The notes below the pieces were generated by a model. The model was not told where the DNA came from, ran no database searches, and saw only the letters and a program-made list of their open reading frames with translations. Made by a program: the position numbers and the translations under genes. This document shows positions 1 to 10,884 of a DNA stretch of 64,000 bases, piece by piece; the stretch's first letter is position 1; every line of letters begins with the position of its first letter. The DNA is from Sphingomonas adhaesiva (lineage in GTDB: Bacteria > Pseudomonadota > Alphaproteobacteria > Sphingomonadales > Sphingomonadaceae): positions 248,001-312,000 of the forward strand of contig NZ_NWVC01000004.1 of the NCBI RefSeq assembly GCF_002374855.1, written 5' to 3'.

Positions 1-437
1 TTGATCCGGACCCGGCCGATCTGGAGCAACTGCTCGTCTTCCTCGCGGGCGCACAGCAACGCGGCGAGCTTGCCATTCGCCGCTTCGATCCTCTGACTGA
101 TCGCCCGCTCGCCGACCACCCCACGCCTCCGGCACGCCGTTCCGATGGCGTGATGGTATCAGTGTGGAATGGATCGGTGCCGACGGGAAGGCCCCCCATC
201 GACATGGCAACCACCGCCTTCCGGATCACCCGCCTGCGGGTGAGGAGGACCGCGCCCGCCGGGCGCCACCCGGACCCGGCGATCGGGTCCGCGCACCAGC
301 GTCGCTCGGGTTTACCCAGCGACGCGGTATTGCGCCTGAAATTTCCTCACCCTCCCGTAAAACCTTCGCCAGATCCATCGCGGTCTGGCGGCACGGTCCC
401 TGGCCGGGTATCCGTTCGCGCGAGCAGCATTGGGACG

Positions 438-2012
438 ATGATGGCAAGAGCGGCGAAGAAGACGACGGCGGGCGGTGATTTGGGTTTCGAGGCGGAGCTT
501 TTCCGGGCCGCCGACAAGCTGCGCGGCAATATGGAGCCGTCGGACTATAAGCATGTCGTGCTGGGCCTTATCTTCCTGAAGCACATATCCGAGGGGTTCG
601 AGGCGAAGCACGCCCAACTGCTCGCCGAATATCCCGAGGGCGCCGAGGACGAGGACGAATACCGCGCCGACAACATCTTCTGGGTGCCGAAGGGCGCACG
701 CTGGTCGCACCTCCAGGCGAACGCGAAGCAGCCCGGCATCGGCAAGGTCATCGACGACGCCATGCTGGAGATCGAGAAGGTCAATCCGGGGCTGAAGGGC
801 GTGCTGCCCAAGGATTACGCCCGCCCCGGCCTGAATGCAGTGATGCTGGGCGAACTGATCGACCTGATCTCCGGCATTGGCTTCAAGGACGCCAGCAATG
901 CGTCCCGCGACCTGCTCGGCCGGGTCTACGAATATTTCCTCGGCCAGTTCGCCGGCAGCGAGGGCAAGCGTGGCGGCGAGTTTTATACGCCGCGCTCGGT
1001 CGTTCGGACGATGGTCGAGATGCTCGAGCCGTACAAGGGCCGCGTTTACGATCCGTGCTGCGGGTCGGGCGGCATGTTCGTTCAGTCGGAGAAGTTCGTC
1101 GAAAGCCACGGCGGGCGGATCGGCGACATCGCCATCTATGGCCAGGAATCCAACCACACGACGTGGCGGCTGGCGATGATGAACCTGGCGGTGCGCGGCA
1201 TCGACGCCGACATCCGCTGGAACAGCGAAGGCAGCTTCCACAAGGACGAACTGCCCGACCTCCGCGCCGATTACGTGCTGGCCAACCCGCCGTTCAATAT
1301 CTCCGACTGGGGCGGTGACCGGATCAAGCAGGACGCGCGGTGGCAGTTCGGCCCGCCGCCCGCCAGCAACGCCAACTTTGCCTGGCTCCAACACATCCTG
1401 CACCATCTGGCGCCCACCGGCACCGCCGGCGTCATCCTCGCCAACGGGTCGATGTCCTCGACCCAGAATGGCGAAGGCGACATCCGCCGCGCGATGGTGG
1501 ACGGCGACGTGATCGACTGCATGATCGCGATGCCGGGCCAGCTCTTCTATTCGACGCAGATTCCGGTGTGCATCTGGTTCCTGGCGAAGGACAAGTCGAA
1601 CGGCATCGGCCGCGACAAGACGCTGCGCGACCGGCGTGGCGAGATCCTGTTCATCGACGCGCGCAAGCTCGGCCACATGGTCGACCGCACACGGCGCGAG
1701 TTCAGCGATGCCGATATCGCGAAGATCGCCGACACCTATCATGCCTGGCGCGAGGGGGAGGGCTATGCCGACGTTCCCGGCTTCGCCTGCGCCGCCCGCC
1801 ACGACGTCATCGCTGGCCACGGCTATGTCCTCACCCCCGGCCGCTATGTCGGTGCCGAAGATGTCGAAGCGGACGCCGTCCCCTTCGCCGAACGCTTCGC
1901 CATCCTCCAGGCCACACTGGAGGAGCAGTTCGCGGAAAGTGCGCGGCTGACCGAGGTCATCCGCCAGCGATTGGCCAGCGTGATCGTGCCGGACGAGCGC
2001 CCGAATGCGTAA
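438..2012 (+). CDS. hsdM: Type I restriction-modification DNA methyltransferase subunit HsdM
   Basis: The N6-adenine methylase subunit of a type I RM complex; with HsdS it methylates the target and with HsdR it forms the nuclease. The SAM-binding motif [10 protein letters not shown] lies near residue 205 and the catalytic NPPF near residue 283. The N-terminal helical HsdM domain ([20 protein letters not shown]) is present. The frame is open upstream to 150, but similarity begins at MMARAAKK, so I place the start at the ATG at 438 (or 441), giving 524 aa, normal for the family. First gene of hsdM-hepT-mntA-wHTH-hsdS-hsdR. Family assignment is firm; the target sequence cannot be read from this subunit. 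Confidence 0.96.
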   Translation: MMARAAKKTTAGGDLGFEAELFRAADKLRGNMEPSDYKHVVLGLIFLKHISEGFEAKHAQLLAEYPEGAEDEDEYRADNIFWVPKGARWSHLQANAKQPGIGKVIDDAMLEIEKVNPGLKGVLPKDYARPGLNAVMLGELIDLISGIGFKDASNASRDLLGRVYEYFLGQFAGSEGKRGGEFYTPRSVVRTMVEMLEPYKGRVYDPCCGSGGMFVQSEKFVESHGGRIGDIAIYGQESNHTTWRLAMMNLAVRGIDADIRWNSEGSFHKDELPDLRADYVLANPPFNISDWGGDRIKQDARWQFGPPPASNANFAWLQHILHHLAPTGTAGVILANGSMSSTQNGEGDIRRAMVDGDVIDCMIAMPGQLFYSTQIPVCIWFLAKDKSNGIGRDKTLRDRRGEILFIDARKLGHMVDRTRREFSDADIAKIADTYHAWREGEGYADVPGFACAARHDVIAGHGYVLTPGRYVGAEDVEADAVPFAERFAILQATLEEQFAESARLTEVIRQRLASVIVPDERPNA

Positions 2013-2034
2013 AGAAAACCGCGAAAATTTTGCA
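2009..2034 (+). repeat. Direct repeat copy 1, between hsdM and the HEPN gene
   Basis: A 26-nt A/T-rich unit starting one base before the hsdM stop codon. It begins GTAAAG, contains AAACCGCGA and ends TTTTGCA. It matches the unit at 2050-2075 at 21 of 26 positions; the two start 41 nt apart. It may be a regulator binding site or a remnant of an insertion boundary; the function is inferred only. Confidence 0.6.
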
Positions 2035-2049
2035 CGTCGCGGCGCATGT

Positions 2050-2075
2050 GTAAAAGAAACCGCGATGTTTTTGCA
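2050..2075 (+). repeat. Direct repeat copy 2, just upstream of the HEPN gene
   Basis: Second copy of the 26-nt repeat at 2009-2034 (21/26 identical, same orientation). It ends about 15 nt before the ribosome binding site of the HEPN gene, a typical place for an operator of an autoregulated toxin-antitoxin module. Binding is inferred; only the repeat is seen. Confidence 0.6.
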
Positions 2076-2101
2076 GGACGATGCGAGCCGGGAGAGCTGT
2101 C

Positions 2102-2506
2102 GTGCCGATTGATCTGACACCGCTCGCCAGCGCGATCGCCCGGCTCGAAGAAGGTCAGGCGCGCTATCTGGGCGACACGTCGGACACGCAGATCCGCGAT
2201 GGCCTGATCCAGCGGTTCGAATTCACCTATGATCTCGCGCACAAGATGCTGCGCCGCTATCTGGCGATGAGCGACGCCAACCCGGATGCCGTTGCGCAGA
2301 TGAGCTTTCCCACGCTCATCCGCACCGCGAACGAGCGCGGCCTGCTGTTGAACGAATGGTCACGGTGGAAGCAATACCGCGACGATCGGAACATCACGTC
2401 GCACACCTATGACGAGACGAAGGCGATCAGGGTCGTTGCCGGGATACCCGCCTTCATCGAAGAGGTGCGATACCTGCACGACATAATGACGCAGCGAGCC
2501 GAATGA
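2102..2506 (+). CDS. hepT: HEPN-domain toxin of a HEPN/MNT pair (HepT, HI0074 family)
   Basis: A 134-aa all-helical protein of the HI0074 family ('nucleotidyltransferase substrate-binding'). In characterised pairs of this type HepT is a HEPN RNase toxin, and the partner MntA neutralises it by adding AMP to the Tyr of the RX4HXY motif. That motif is intact here: R96-N-I-T-S-H101-T-Y103. I chose the GTG at 2102 because GGAGAG at 2091-2096 sits 5 nt upstream; an in-frame ATG at 2081 would add 7 residues. The stop overlaps the mntA start as ATGA. The unusual point is its location between hsdM and hsdS. Family and motif are clear; toxicity is inferred. Confidence 0.85.
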   Translation: MPIDLTPLASAIARLEEGQARYLGDTSDTQIRDGLIQRFEFTYDLAHKMLRRYLAMSDANPDAVAQMSFPTLIRTANERGLLLNEWSRWKQYRDDRNITSHTYDETKAIRVVAGIPAFIEEVRYLHDIMTQRAE

Positions 2507-2826
2507 ATTCGCCGATCGCCATCGAAGCTCGGCATGATGCGATCGTGCGCGAGACGCTGCTGCAGCATCTTCCCGCCGACACGACCGTCTATGTCTATGG
2601 CAGCCGGGCGAAGGGCAGGGCACGGCCCATGTCCGACCTCGATCTGGCGCTGTGCGCGCAGAATCCGATCCCGCCGTCGGTCATGGCCGATCTGGCGGAG
2701 GCATTCGACGAAAGCGACCTACCGTGGAAGGTCGACCTGATCGACTGGACGACGACGAGCGACCGGTTCCGCGCGATCATCGCGCCCGACCTTCGCGTGC
2801 TCGTGCCAGGACGGCTGACGGCGTGA
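2503..2826 (+). CDS. mntA: MNT-domain nucleotidyltransferase antitoxin (MntA, HI0073 family)
   Basis: A 107-aa minimal nucleotidyltransferase. The signature GSX10DXD is complete: G33-S34, then D45-L46-D47, the Mg/ATP-binding residues of the pol-beta fold. In known HepT/MntA pairs this enzyme AMPylates the HEPN toxin. It overlaps hepT by 4 nt (ATGA) and the next gene by 4 nt (GTGA), so the three are translationally coupled and probably made in fixed ratio. All catalytic residues are present, so the protein should be active. The link to the surrounding type I RM system is positional only. Confidence 0.85.
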   Translation: MNSPIAIEARHDAIVRETLLQHLPADTTVYVYGSRAKGRARPMSDLDLALCAQNPIPPSVMADLAEAFDESDLPWKVDLIDWTTTSDRFRAIIAPDLRVLVPGRLTA

Positions 2827-3173
2827 ACGCTGGTCAGGCAAGCGTCGCCGCCGAGGCGCGCGGCGTCGAGCAGACGGTGAAGGACACGCTGGCGCTGATC
2901 GAGGGGATGCGGGTGCTGATGGCCGAATACAAGCAGCGCATACGCTCCGAGCACGCCAAGGTCTATTCGCAGGACCTGCTCAACAACCTGTTCCGCCAAC
3001 CCTATACGCGGATCGAATATGTCGAGCAGGAACTGGGTGTTTCCAGGCCAACCGCGACGAAATATCTCGACACGCTGGCGGCGGCGGGGCTTCTGGACAA
3101 GCAGCGGATCGGACGGAATAATTACTATATGGACCAGCGGCTGGTGGCATTGTTTGTAGATGGGGCGGCGTGA
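2823..3173 (+). CDS. Small winged-helix protein resembling the C-terminus of Fic proteins
   Basis: A 116-aa protein from a GTG start that overlaps the mntA stop (GTGA). Residues around MAEYKQRIRSEHAKVYSQDL and RIEYVEQELGVSRPTATKYL form a helical linker and winged helix-turn-helix. They closely resemble the C-terminal region of the Fic-family AMP-transferases commonly encoded in type I RM operons. The Fic catalytic motif (HPFxxGNGR) is absent, and no Fic domain is encoded upstream in any frame; that place is taken by hepT-mntA. It could be a DNA-binding regulator of the toxin-antitoxin pair or of the whole operon. The stop TGA overlaps the hsdS start by one base. Similarity is judged from memory of the family. 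Confidence 0.7.
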   Translation: MNAGQASVAAEARGVEQTVKDTLALIEGMRVLMAEYKQRIRSEHAKVYSQDLLNNLFRQPYTRIEYVEQELGVSRPTATKYLDTLAAAGLLDKQRIGRNNYYMDQRLVALFVDGAA

Positions 3174-4456
3174 TGGGAGACTGGCAGCCCGTCCGCTTGG
3201 GCGACGTCGCGGACATGGTGACCGGATACCCTTTCAAGAGCGATCAATACACATCTGACAATTCGGGCATCCGCCTGATCCGTGGCGACAATATTGCTCA
3301 AGGCTGTTTGCGCTGGGACGGGGTCAAACGCTGGCCTGCTTCTCAAGCGGCAGCGCACGCCAACTATGCGTTAGCACCCAATGACGTCGTTCTGGCGATG
3401 GATCGTCCGTGGATCGAGGCCGGCCTAAAATATGCCACGATCCGAGAAGCTGACTGTCCCTCGCTTTTGGTCCAGCGTGTAACCCGTCTGCGAGGCACAG
3501 ACCGAGCCGACGGACGCTATCTCGCGTATGTGATCGGCAGTGCCGCTTTCACCCAGCACGTCTTGGCTGTTCAAACCGGCACCGCCGTTCCTCATATCAG
3601 CGGCGGGCAGATCAAGTCATTCGAGTTTGTGCTCCCGGCGATGGACACGCAGGTTGCCATTGCTGCTGTTCTCACGGCTCTCGATGACAAGATCGAACTC
3701 AACCGGCGGATGAACGGGACGCTGGAGGCGAGTGCGCGGGTGTTGTTCCGGGACTGGTTCGTCGATTTCGGCCCCACCCGCGCCAAGGCCGAAGGCCGCC
3801 CCGCCTATCTTGCCCCCGATCTCTGGTCCCTGTTTCCCGACAACCTTGACGAGGATGGTGTGCCCGAGGGGTGGTCGGTAAAACCACTCGACCAAATCGC
3901 CGAGTTCCTAAACGGACTGGCACTGCAAAAATACCCAGCGGTTCCTGGCGAGCAAGATCTGCCGGTTATCAAGATCGCTGAACTCCGATCCGGCATATCG
4001 GCTAACTCGAACCGCGCGTCACCGGCTGTGCCTGAGAAGTACATCGTCGACGACGGCGATTTCCTGTTTTCTTGGTCAGGCAGCTTGCTTGCCAAGTTTT
4101 GGACAGGTGGGCAAGGGGCGCTAAACCAACACCTCTTCAAAGTGACCTCGCTGGAATATCCGGCATGGTTCTATACCCATTGGGTCTGGCACCATTTGGA
4201 GGATTTTCAGATGATCGCGGCATCAAAGGCGACGACGATGGGTCATATCCAGAGGGGGCATTTGTCAGCAGCAACTACGATCTGTCCTCCGCAGCCTTCT
4301 ATCGCGGCCTTTGGCGAGATCATTGCGCCGTTACAGCAGCGTATGATCGACAACCTGATCGAATCCCGCACCCTAGCCGCCACCCGCGACGCCCTCCTTC
4401 CCAAGCTGATGTCAGGCGAACTCCGCGTTCGCGACGCCGAGGCGATGGCGGCATGA
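3173..4456 (+). CDS. hsdS: Type I restriction-modification specificity subunit HsdS
   Basis: Recognises the split DNA target and bridges two HsdM and two HsdR subunits. About 427 aa with two target recognition domains (roughly residues 5-165 and 235-385). They are separated by the conserved coiled region [18 protein letters not shown]...[18 protein letters not shown], which is echoed at the C-terminus by [20 protein letters not shown]. The ATG at 3173 overlaps the upstream stop by one base; a GTG at 3170 is also possible. Both TRD segments are visibly less GC-rich than the conserved spacers, as expected for TRDs exchanged by recombination. Confidence 0.95.
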   Translation: MGDWQPVRLGDVADMVTGYPFKSDQYTSDNSGIRLIRGDNIAQGCLRWDGVKRWPASQAAAHANYALAPNDVVLAMDRPWIEAGLKYATIREADCPSLLVQRVTRLRGTDRADGRYLAYVIGSAAFTQHVLAVQTGTAVPHISGGQIKSFEFVLPAMDTQVAIAAVLTALDDKIELNRRMNGTLEASARVLFRDWFVDFGPTRAKAEGRPAYLAPDLWSLFPDNLDEDGVPEGWSVKPLDQIAEFLNGLALQKYPAVPGEQDLPVIKIAELRSGISANSNRASPAVPEKYIVDDGDFLFSWSGSLLAKFWTGGQGALNQHLFKVTSLEYPAWFYTHWVWHHLEDFQMIAASKATTMGHIQRGHLSAATTICPPQPSIAAFGEIIAPLQQRMIDNLIESRTLAATRDALLPKLMSGELRVRDAEAMAA

Positions 4457-4481
4457 CCCGCGCCCCTGGCATTCCCGCCTG

Positions 4482-7694
<3,213 letters not shown>

Positions 7695-7820
7695 TCTTGC
7701 GCAGACGTAAGGCGGAAACCCGCTTCAGGCGGTTTACAGGGGCCCGGCTAAGTTATTGATTTTACGATGGCCGATTTTGCGCGGTTTACAGCGAAAAGGG
7801 CGGTTTTCCGCCATTTCCTG
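7695..7820. other. Island edge between hsdR and the tRNA-Gly fragment
   Basis: No gene. It contains two GCGGTTTACAG motifs (about 7727 and 7781) that resemble, in inverted orientation, the GTAAA...CCGC core of the repeats at 2009 and 2050. It also holds a small hairpin (GGCGG-TTTT-CCGCC, 7799-7812). It directly abuts the broken tRNA and is probably the end of an integrated element. Confidence 0.4.
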
Positions 7821-7861
7821 TAGCTTGGGAAGCTTCTGCTCTACCATTGAGCTACACCCGC
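7821..7861 (-). pseudogene. 5' half of tRNA-Gly(TCC), truncated after the anticodon stem
   Basis: Read on the minus strand from 7861, the sequence begins GCGGGTGTAGCTCAATGG and continues through the D-arm and the anticodon arm (loop TTCCCAA, anticodon TCC). It matches the first ~40 nt of an alphaproteobacterial tRNA-Gly. The variable loop, T-arm and acceptor 3' strand are missing; hsdR-side DNA follows instead. Integrases often use tRNA genes, so this is best read as an attachment-site scar at the right end of the RM island. Confidence 0.75.
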
Positions 7862-8067
7862 ATTTCAACTGCTTGGCGCTGAAATGGCCCTGGGCGATCC
7901 CGGTTTGCGGATCCGGTTCGCCATGGGCGAGGCAGGCATTGCCACGAGCGTCGTCCTGCCGTCAACACGCATGGTGCGCATCGTCCGCGATTTGCCGCCG
8001 CGCTCATCCGCCCGCCCGCCGCCCGCGCCGCCCGGCGCCGCACCGGACGCGTATCGTCGGCGGTTGA

Positions 8068-8340
8068 CCGAAGGACGAGGGCGGCCGCCGGATCACCGAG
8101 CCGACCGCCGGGCTGCTGTTCGACGGCGCCGCGAGGGCCGAGGTCGAACCCGACCACCTGCCGACCGGCACGCGCTATGTCCTGCGCAGCCGCTCGACGC
8201 ATCCGGCGATCGCCGCGCGCCGCGATCTCATCCACAAGATCGGCATCACCGGCGGATCGGTCGAGGCGCGCATCGCCGACGGGCCGCTCGCGGGGATGGT
8301 CTACGACCCCCGGTCGGCCGCGCTGGTCGCGCAGAGGTGA
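8068..8340 (+). pseudogene. Remnant of a GIY-YIG nuclease family gene
   Basis: An open stretch of about 90 codons with no usable start (an in-frame TGA lies at 8065). It encodes LPTGTRYVLRSRSTHP...RDLIHKIGITGGSVEARIA, which resembles the catalytic part of the sphingomonad GIY-YIG (T5orf172-like) nucleases. The canonical Y-L-R and K-I-G-x-T elements are visible. Similarity stops abruptly after ARIA and the frame ends at 8340, so both ends are lost. Such nucleases occur near RM and mobile loci. Confidence 0.5.
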
Positions 8341-8549
8341 TGCCGCCACGCCGGGCCGGGGCAGGCGCGTTTTTTTGATCGCGCGGCGCCTTTCGGTGCG
8401 CTCGGGAAATCTGATACGTGCCGCGATGCGGGCCGGACGGGGCCGGGGGCGTTCACCGCGGTGCCGCCGCCGCCCTGCCGCCCGCGCGTCGCCCGTGCTG
8501 GCCAACAGCGGGCGACAGGGGATGAGGATCGCGGGATGAGGATCGCGCC
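8341..8549. promoter_or_regulatory. Upstream region of the CoA transferase
   Basis: A 209-bp non-coding stretch. The only structure seen is a near-exact direct repeat of GATGAGGATCGCG just before the start codon (about 8521 and 8537), whose second copy also supplies the Shine-Dalgarno-like GATGAGGA. No convincing promoter was identified. Confidence 0.3.
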
Positions 8550-10880
8550 ATGTCGGACGGGGGGGTGAGGGGCGGGGACTTGGCGGCGGGCGCGCCGCTG
8601 GCCGGGGTACGCATCGTCGATGCGGTACGCGGCCCGCTGTCGCCGATCACGCGCTATCTGGCGGAACTGGGGGCCACGGTCGACCGGATCGTCGCCGATG
8701 ACGACACCCGCGAACTGGATGGCTTCGATCATCGCGCCGCCCATGCGGGCAAGCGCCGCGCGACCGGTGAAGACGCCGCGCTGATCGCGGCGGCGCATGC
8801 GGTGGTAGAGGATGGCACGCTGGACACCGAAGTGCTGCGCGCCGGCCGCCCCGCGCTGGTGACGATGACGGTCAGCGATTTCGGCCACGGCCATGCCATG
8901 AGCGATTGGCAGGGCAGCGATGCGATCCTCCACGCGCTGTCGGGCGAATTGTGCCGCTCGGGTATCCGCGGCGAGGCGCCGCTGCTGCTGCCGCTGGGGA
9001 TCGCCTATCAATGCGCCGCCAGCCAGGGCGCGTACGTTCTGGTCACCACGCTGTACCGCGCACTGCGTACCGGGGTCGGCGACCATATCGATTTCAGCGC
9101 GCTGGAGGGCGCGGTGCAGGCGCTCGACCCCGGCTTCGGGATCGGCGGCAGCGCGACGATGGGGCGTCCGGCGACGCTGCTGTCGCGCGACCGGCCGGTG
9201 CGTGGCTACCAATATCCGATCATTCCGTGCGCGGACGGCCATGTGCGCATCTGCCTGCTGGCGGCGCGACAATGGCAGGGGATGTTCGGCTGGATGGGCG
9301 AGCCGGCCGCCTTCGCCGATCCGTCGTTCGCCAGGACGTCCGTCCGCTACAAGTCGCCCGAGCTGATCCCGGCGATCGCCGCCTTCTTCGCCGACAAGAC
9401 GCGCGCCGAGCTGGAGGAGCAGGGGCAGGCGCATGGCGTGCCGATCGCCGCCCTGGCGACGCTGGAGGAGGCGATCGAGGCGCCGCATTTCGTCGCGCGC
9501 GGCACGTTCCGCCGTGACGGCGACGTCATGCTGCCGGCCGGGGTGGTGACCATCGACGGACGGCGCGCGGTGGGCGCCCCGTCGTCGTCGTCTCCACCTC
9601 CGCCCGTACCCGACGCGCCCGCCCGCGACGGCGTGCGCGACGATGCGCTCCCCTTCGCGGGGCTGCGCGTCATCGACCTGGGCGTGATCGTGGTCGGTGC
9701 GGAGACGAGCCGGCTGTTCGCCGATGGCGGCGCGGACGTAGTGAAGATCGAAAGCCGCACCTTCCCCGACGGCAACCGGCAATCCTATCTGCCCTATGAC
9801 CTGTCGGTCAGCTTCGCCGCCGGGCACCGCAACAAGCGCAGCCTGGGGCTGGACCTGCGCACGCCGGCGGGCAAGGCGCTGTTCCTGGATATGGTGGCAC
9901 GGGCCGATGTCGTGCTGTCGAATTTCAAGCCCGGCACGATGGAATCGCTCGGGTTCGACCGGGACACGCTGGCGCAGGCGAACCCGCGGCTGGTGATGGT
10001 GGAAAGCTCCGCGTTCGGCGCGACGGGGCCGTGGAGCCGGCGGATGGGCTACGGCCCCCTGGTGCGCGCGGCGACCGGGCTGACCGACCTGTGGCGCTAT
10101 CCCGGCGATCCGCAGGGGTATAGCGATTCGATCACCATCTATCCCGATCATGTCGCGGCGCGCATCGGGGCGATCGCGGCGGTGGCGCTGCTGATCCGCC
10201 GGCTGCGCAGCGGGGCGGGCGGACATGCCGAGGTCGCGCAGGCGGAGGTGATGCTGGCGCATTTCGCCGCCGACGTCGCCCGTGCCTCCGCCGGCGCGGA
10301 CCGCGCCGGTCCGCCCGACCGGCCATGGGGCGTATATCGCGCGGCCGGCGACGATGCGTGGTGCGTCGTCAGCGTGCGCAACGATGCCGACTGGCACGCG
10401 CTCGCCGCGATCCTCGGGCTGGACGATGACGACCGGTTCGCGACGCGCGCCGGGCGGGCCATGCATGGCGACCTGCTCGACCGGCTGGTCGCCGACTGGA
10501 TGGCGGGGCAGGAGGCGGATGCGGCGATGCACCTGCTGCAACAGGCGGGCGTGCCCGCGGCGACGATGCTGCGCATCGGCGAGCTTCCCGGCTTCGCCTT
10601 CTACCGCGACCGCGGTTTCTTCCGCGAGGAACGCCACCCCTATCTGGACGAGCCGGTCGTCAACGAAAGTTACCACGCCCGGTCGAATGCGGGCGCCCCC
10701 GTCGCCACCCGGCCGGCACCGTTGGCCGGGGAAGATAGCGCGCAGGTACTGGCCGACTGGCTCGGGCTGGACGCCGATGCCATAGGGCGGCTGGTCGACG
10801 AGGATGTCGTACAGCCGACCGATCCGGCGGTTTACGATCTCATCCGCGACACGCGGAGCGCGGCCGCCAGGGGGAAGTGA
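8550..10880 (+). CDS. Two-domain CaiB/BaiF family CoA transferase
   Basis: A 776-aa class III CoA transferase made of two CaiB-like domains in tandem. The first, degenerate domain spans about residues 15-330 (LAGVRIVDAVRGPLSPITRY). The second, better conserved one spans about 365-760 and contains PFAGLRVIDLG, HRNKRSLGLDLRT, ADVVLSNFKPGTMESLGFD and an Asp in YPDHVAA that may be the catalytic nucleophile. Such double proteins move CoA between carboxylic acids; the substrate is unknown. It runs into the next gene with only 4 nt between. Family firm, substrate unassigned. Confidence 0.88.
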   Translation: MSDGGVRGGDLAAGAPLAGVRIVDAVRGPLSPITRYLAELGATVDRIVADDDTRELDGFDHRAAHAGKRRATGEDAALIAAAHAVVEDGTLDTEVLRAGRPALVTMTVSDFGHGHAMSDWQGSDAILHALSGELCRSGIRGEAPLLLPLGIAYQCAASQGAYVLVTTLYRALRTGVGDHIDFSALEGAVQALDPGFGIGGSATMGRPATLLSRDRPVRGYQYPIIPCADGHVRICLLAARQWQGMFGWMGEPAAFADPSFARTSVRYKSPELIPAIAAFFADKTRAELEEQGQAHGVPIAALATLEEAIEAPHFVARGTFRRDGDVMLPAGVVTIDGRRAVGAPSSSSPPPPVPDAPARDGVRDDALPFAGLRVIDLGVIVVGAETSRLFADGGADVVKIESRTFPDGNRQSYLPYDLSVSFAAGHRNKRSLGLDLRTPAGKALFLDMVARADVVLSNFKPGTMESLGFDRDTLAQANPRLVMVESSAFGATGPWSRRMGYGPLVRAATGLTDLWRYPGDPQGYSDSITIYPDHVAARIGAIAAVALLIRRLRSGAGGHAEVAQAEVMLAHFAADVARASAGADRAGPPDRPWGVYRAAGDDAWCVVSVRNDADWHALAAILGLDDDDRFATRAGRAMHGDLLDRLVADWMAGQEADAAMHLLQQAGVPAATMLRIGELPGFAFYRDRGFFREERHPYLDEPVVNESYHARSNAGAPVATRPAPLAGEDSAQVLADWLGLDADAIGRLVDEDVVQPTDPAVYDLIRDTRSAAARGK

Positions 10881-10884
10881 CGAC

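Noticed and set aside
1-123. Possible 5' end of a gene leaving the window on the minus strand (GTG near 123, about 40 codons).
   Set aside because: Only ~120 bases, no ribosome binding site and no recognisable family.
150-437. N-terminal extension of HsdM of about 96 residues.
   Set aside because: Low-complexity Arg/Pro-rich codons without similarity to HsdM; the family start is at 438.
2009-2075. Pair of 26-nt repeats considered as a mini CRISPR.
   Set aside because: Only two copies, 15-nt gap, no cas genes.
312-2120. Long open frame antisense to hsdM.
   Set aside because: Typical high-GC shadow frame; no known domains, while the plus strand has all methylase motifs.
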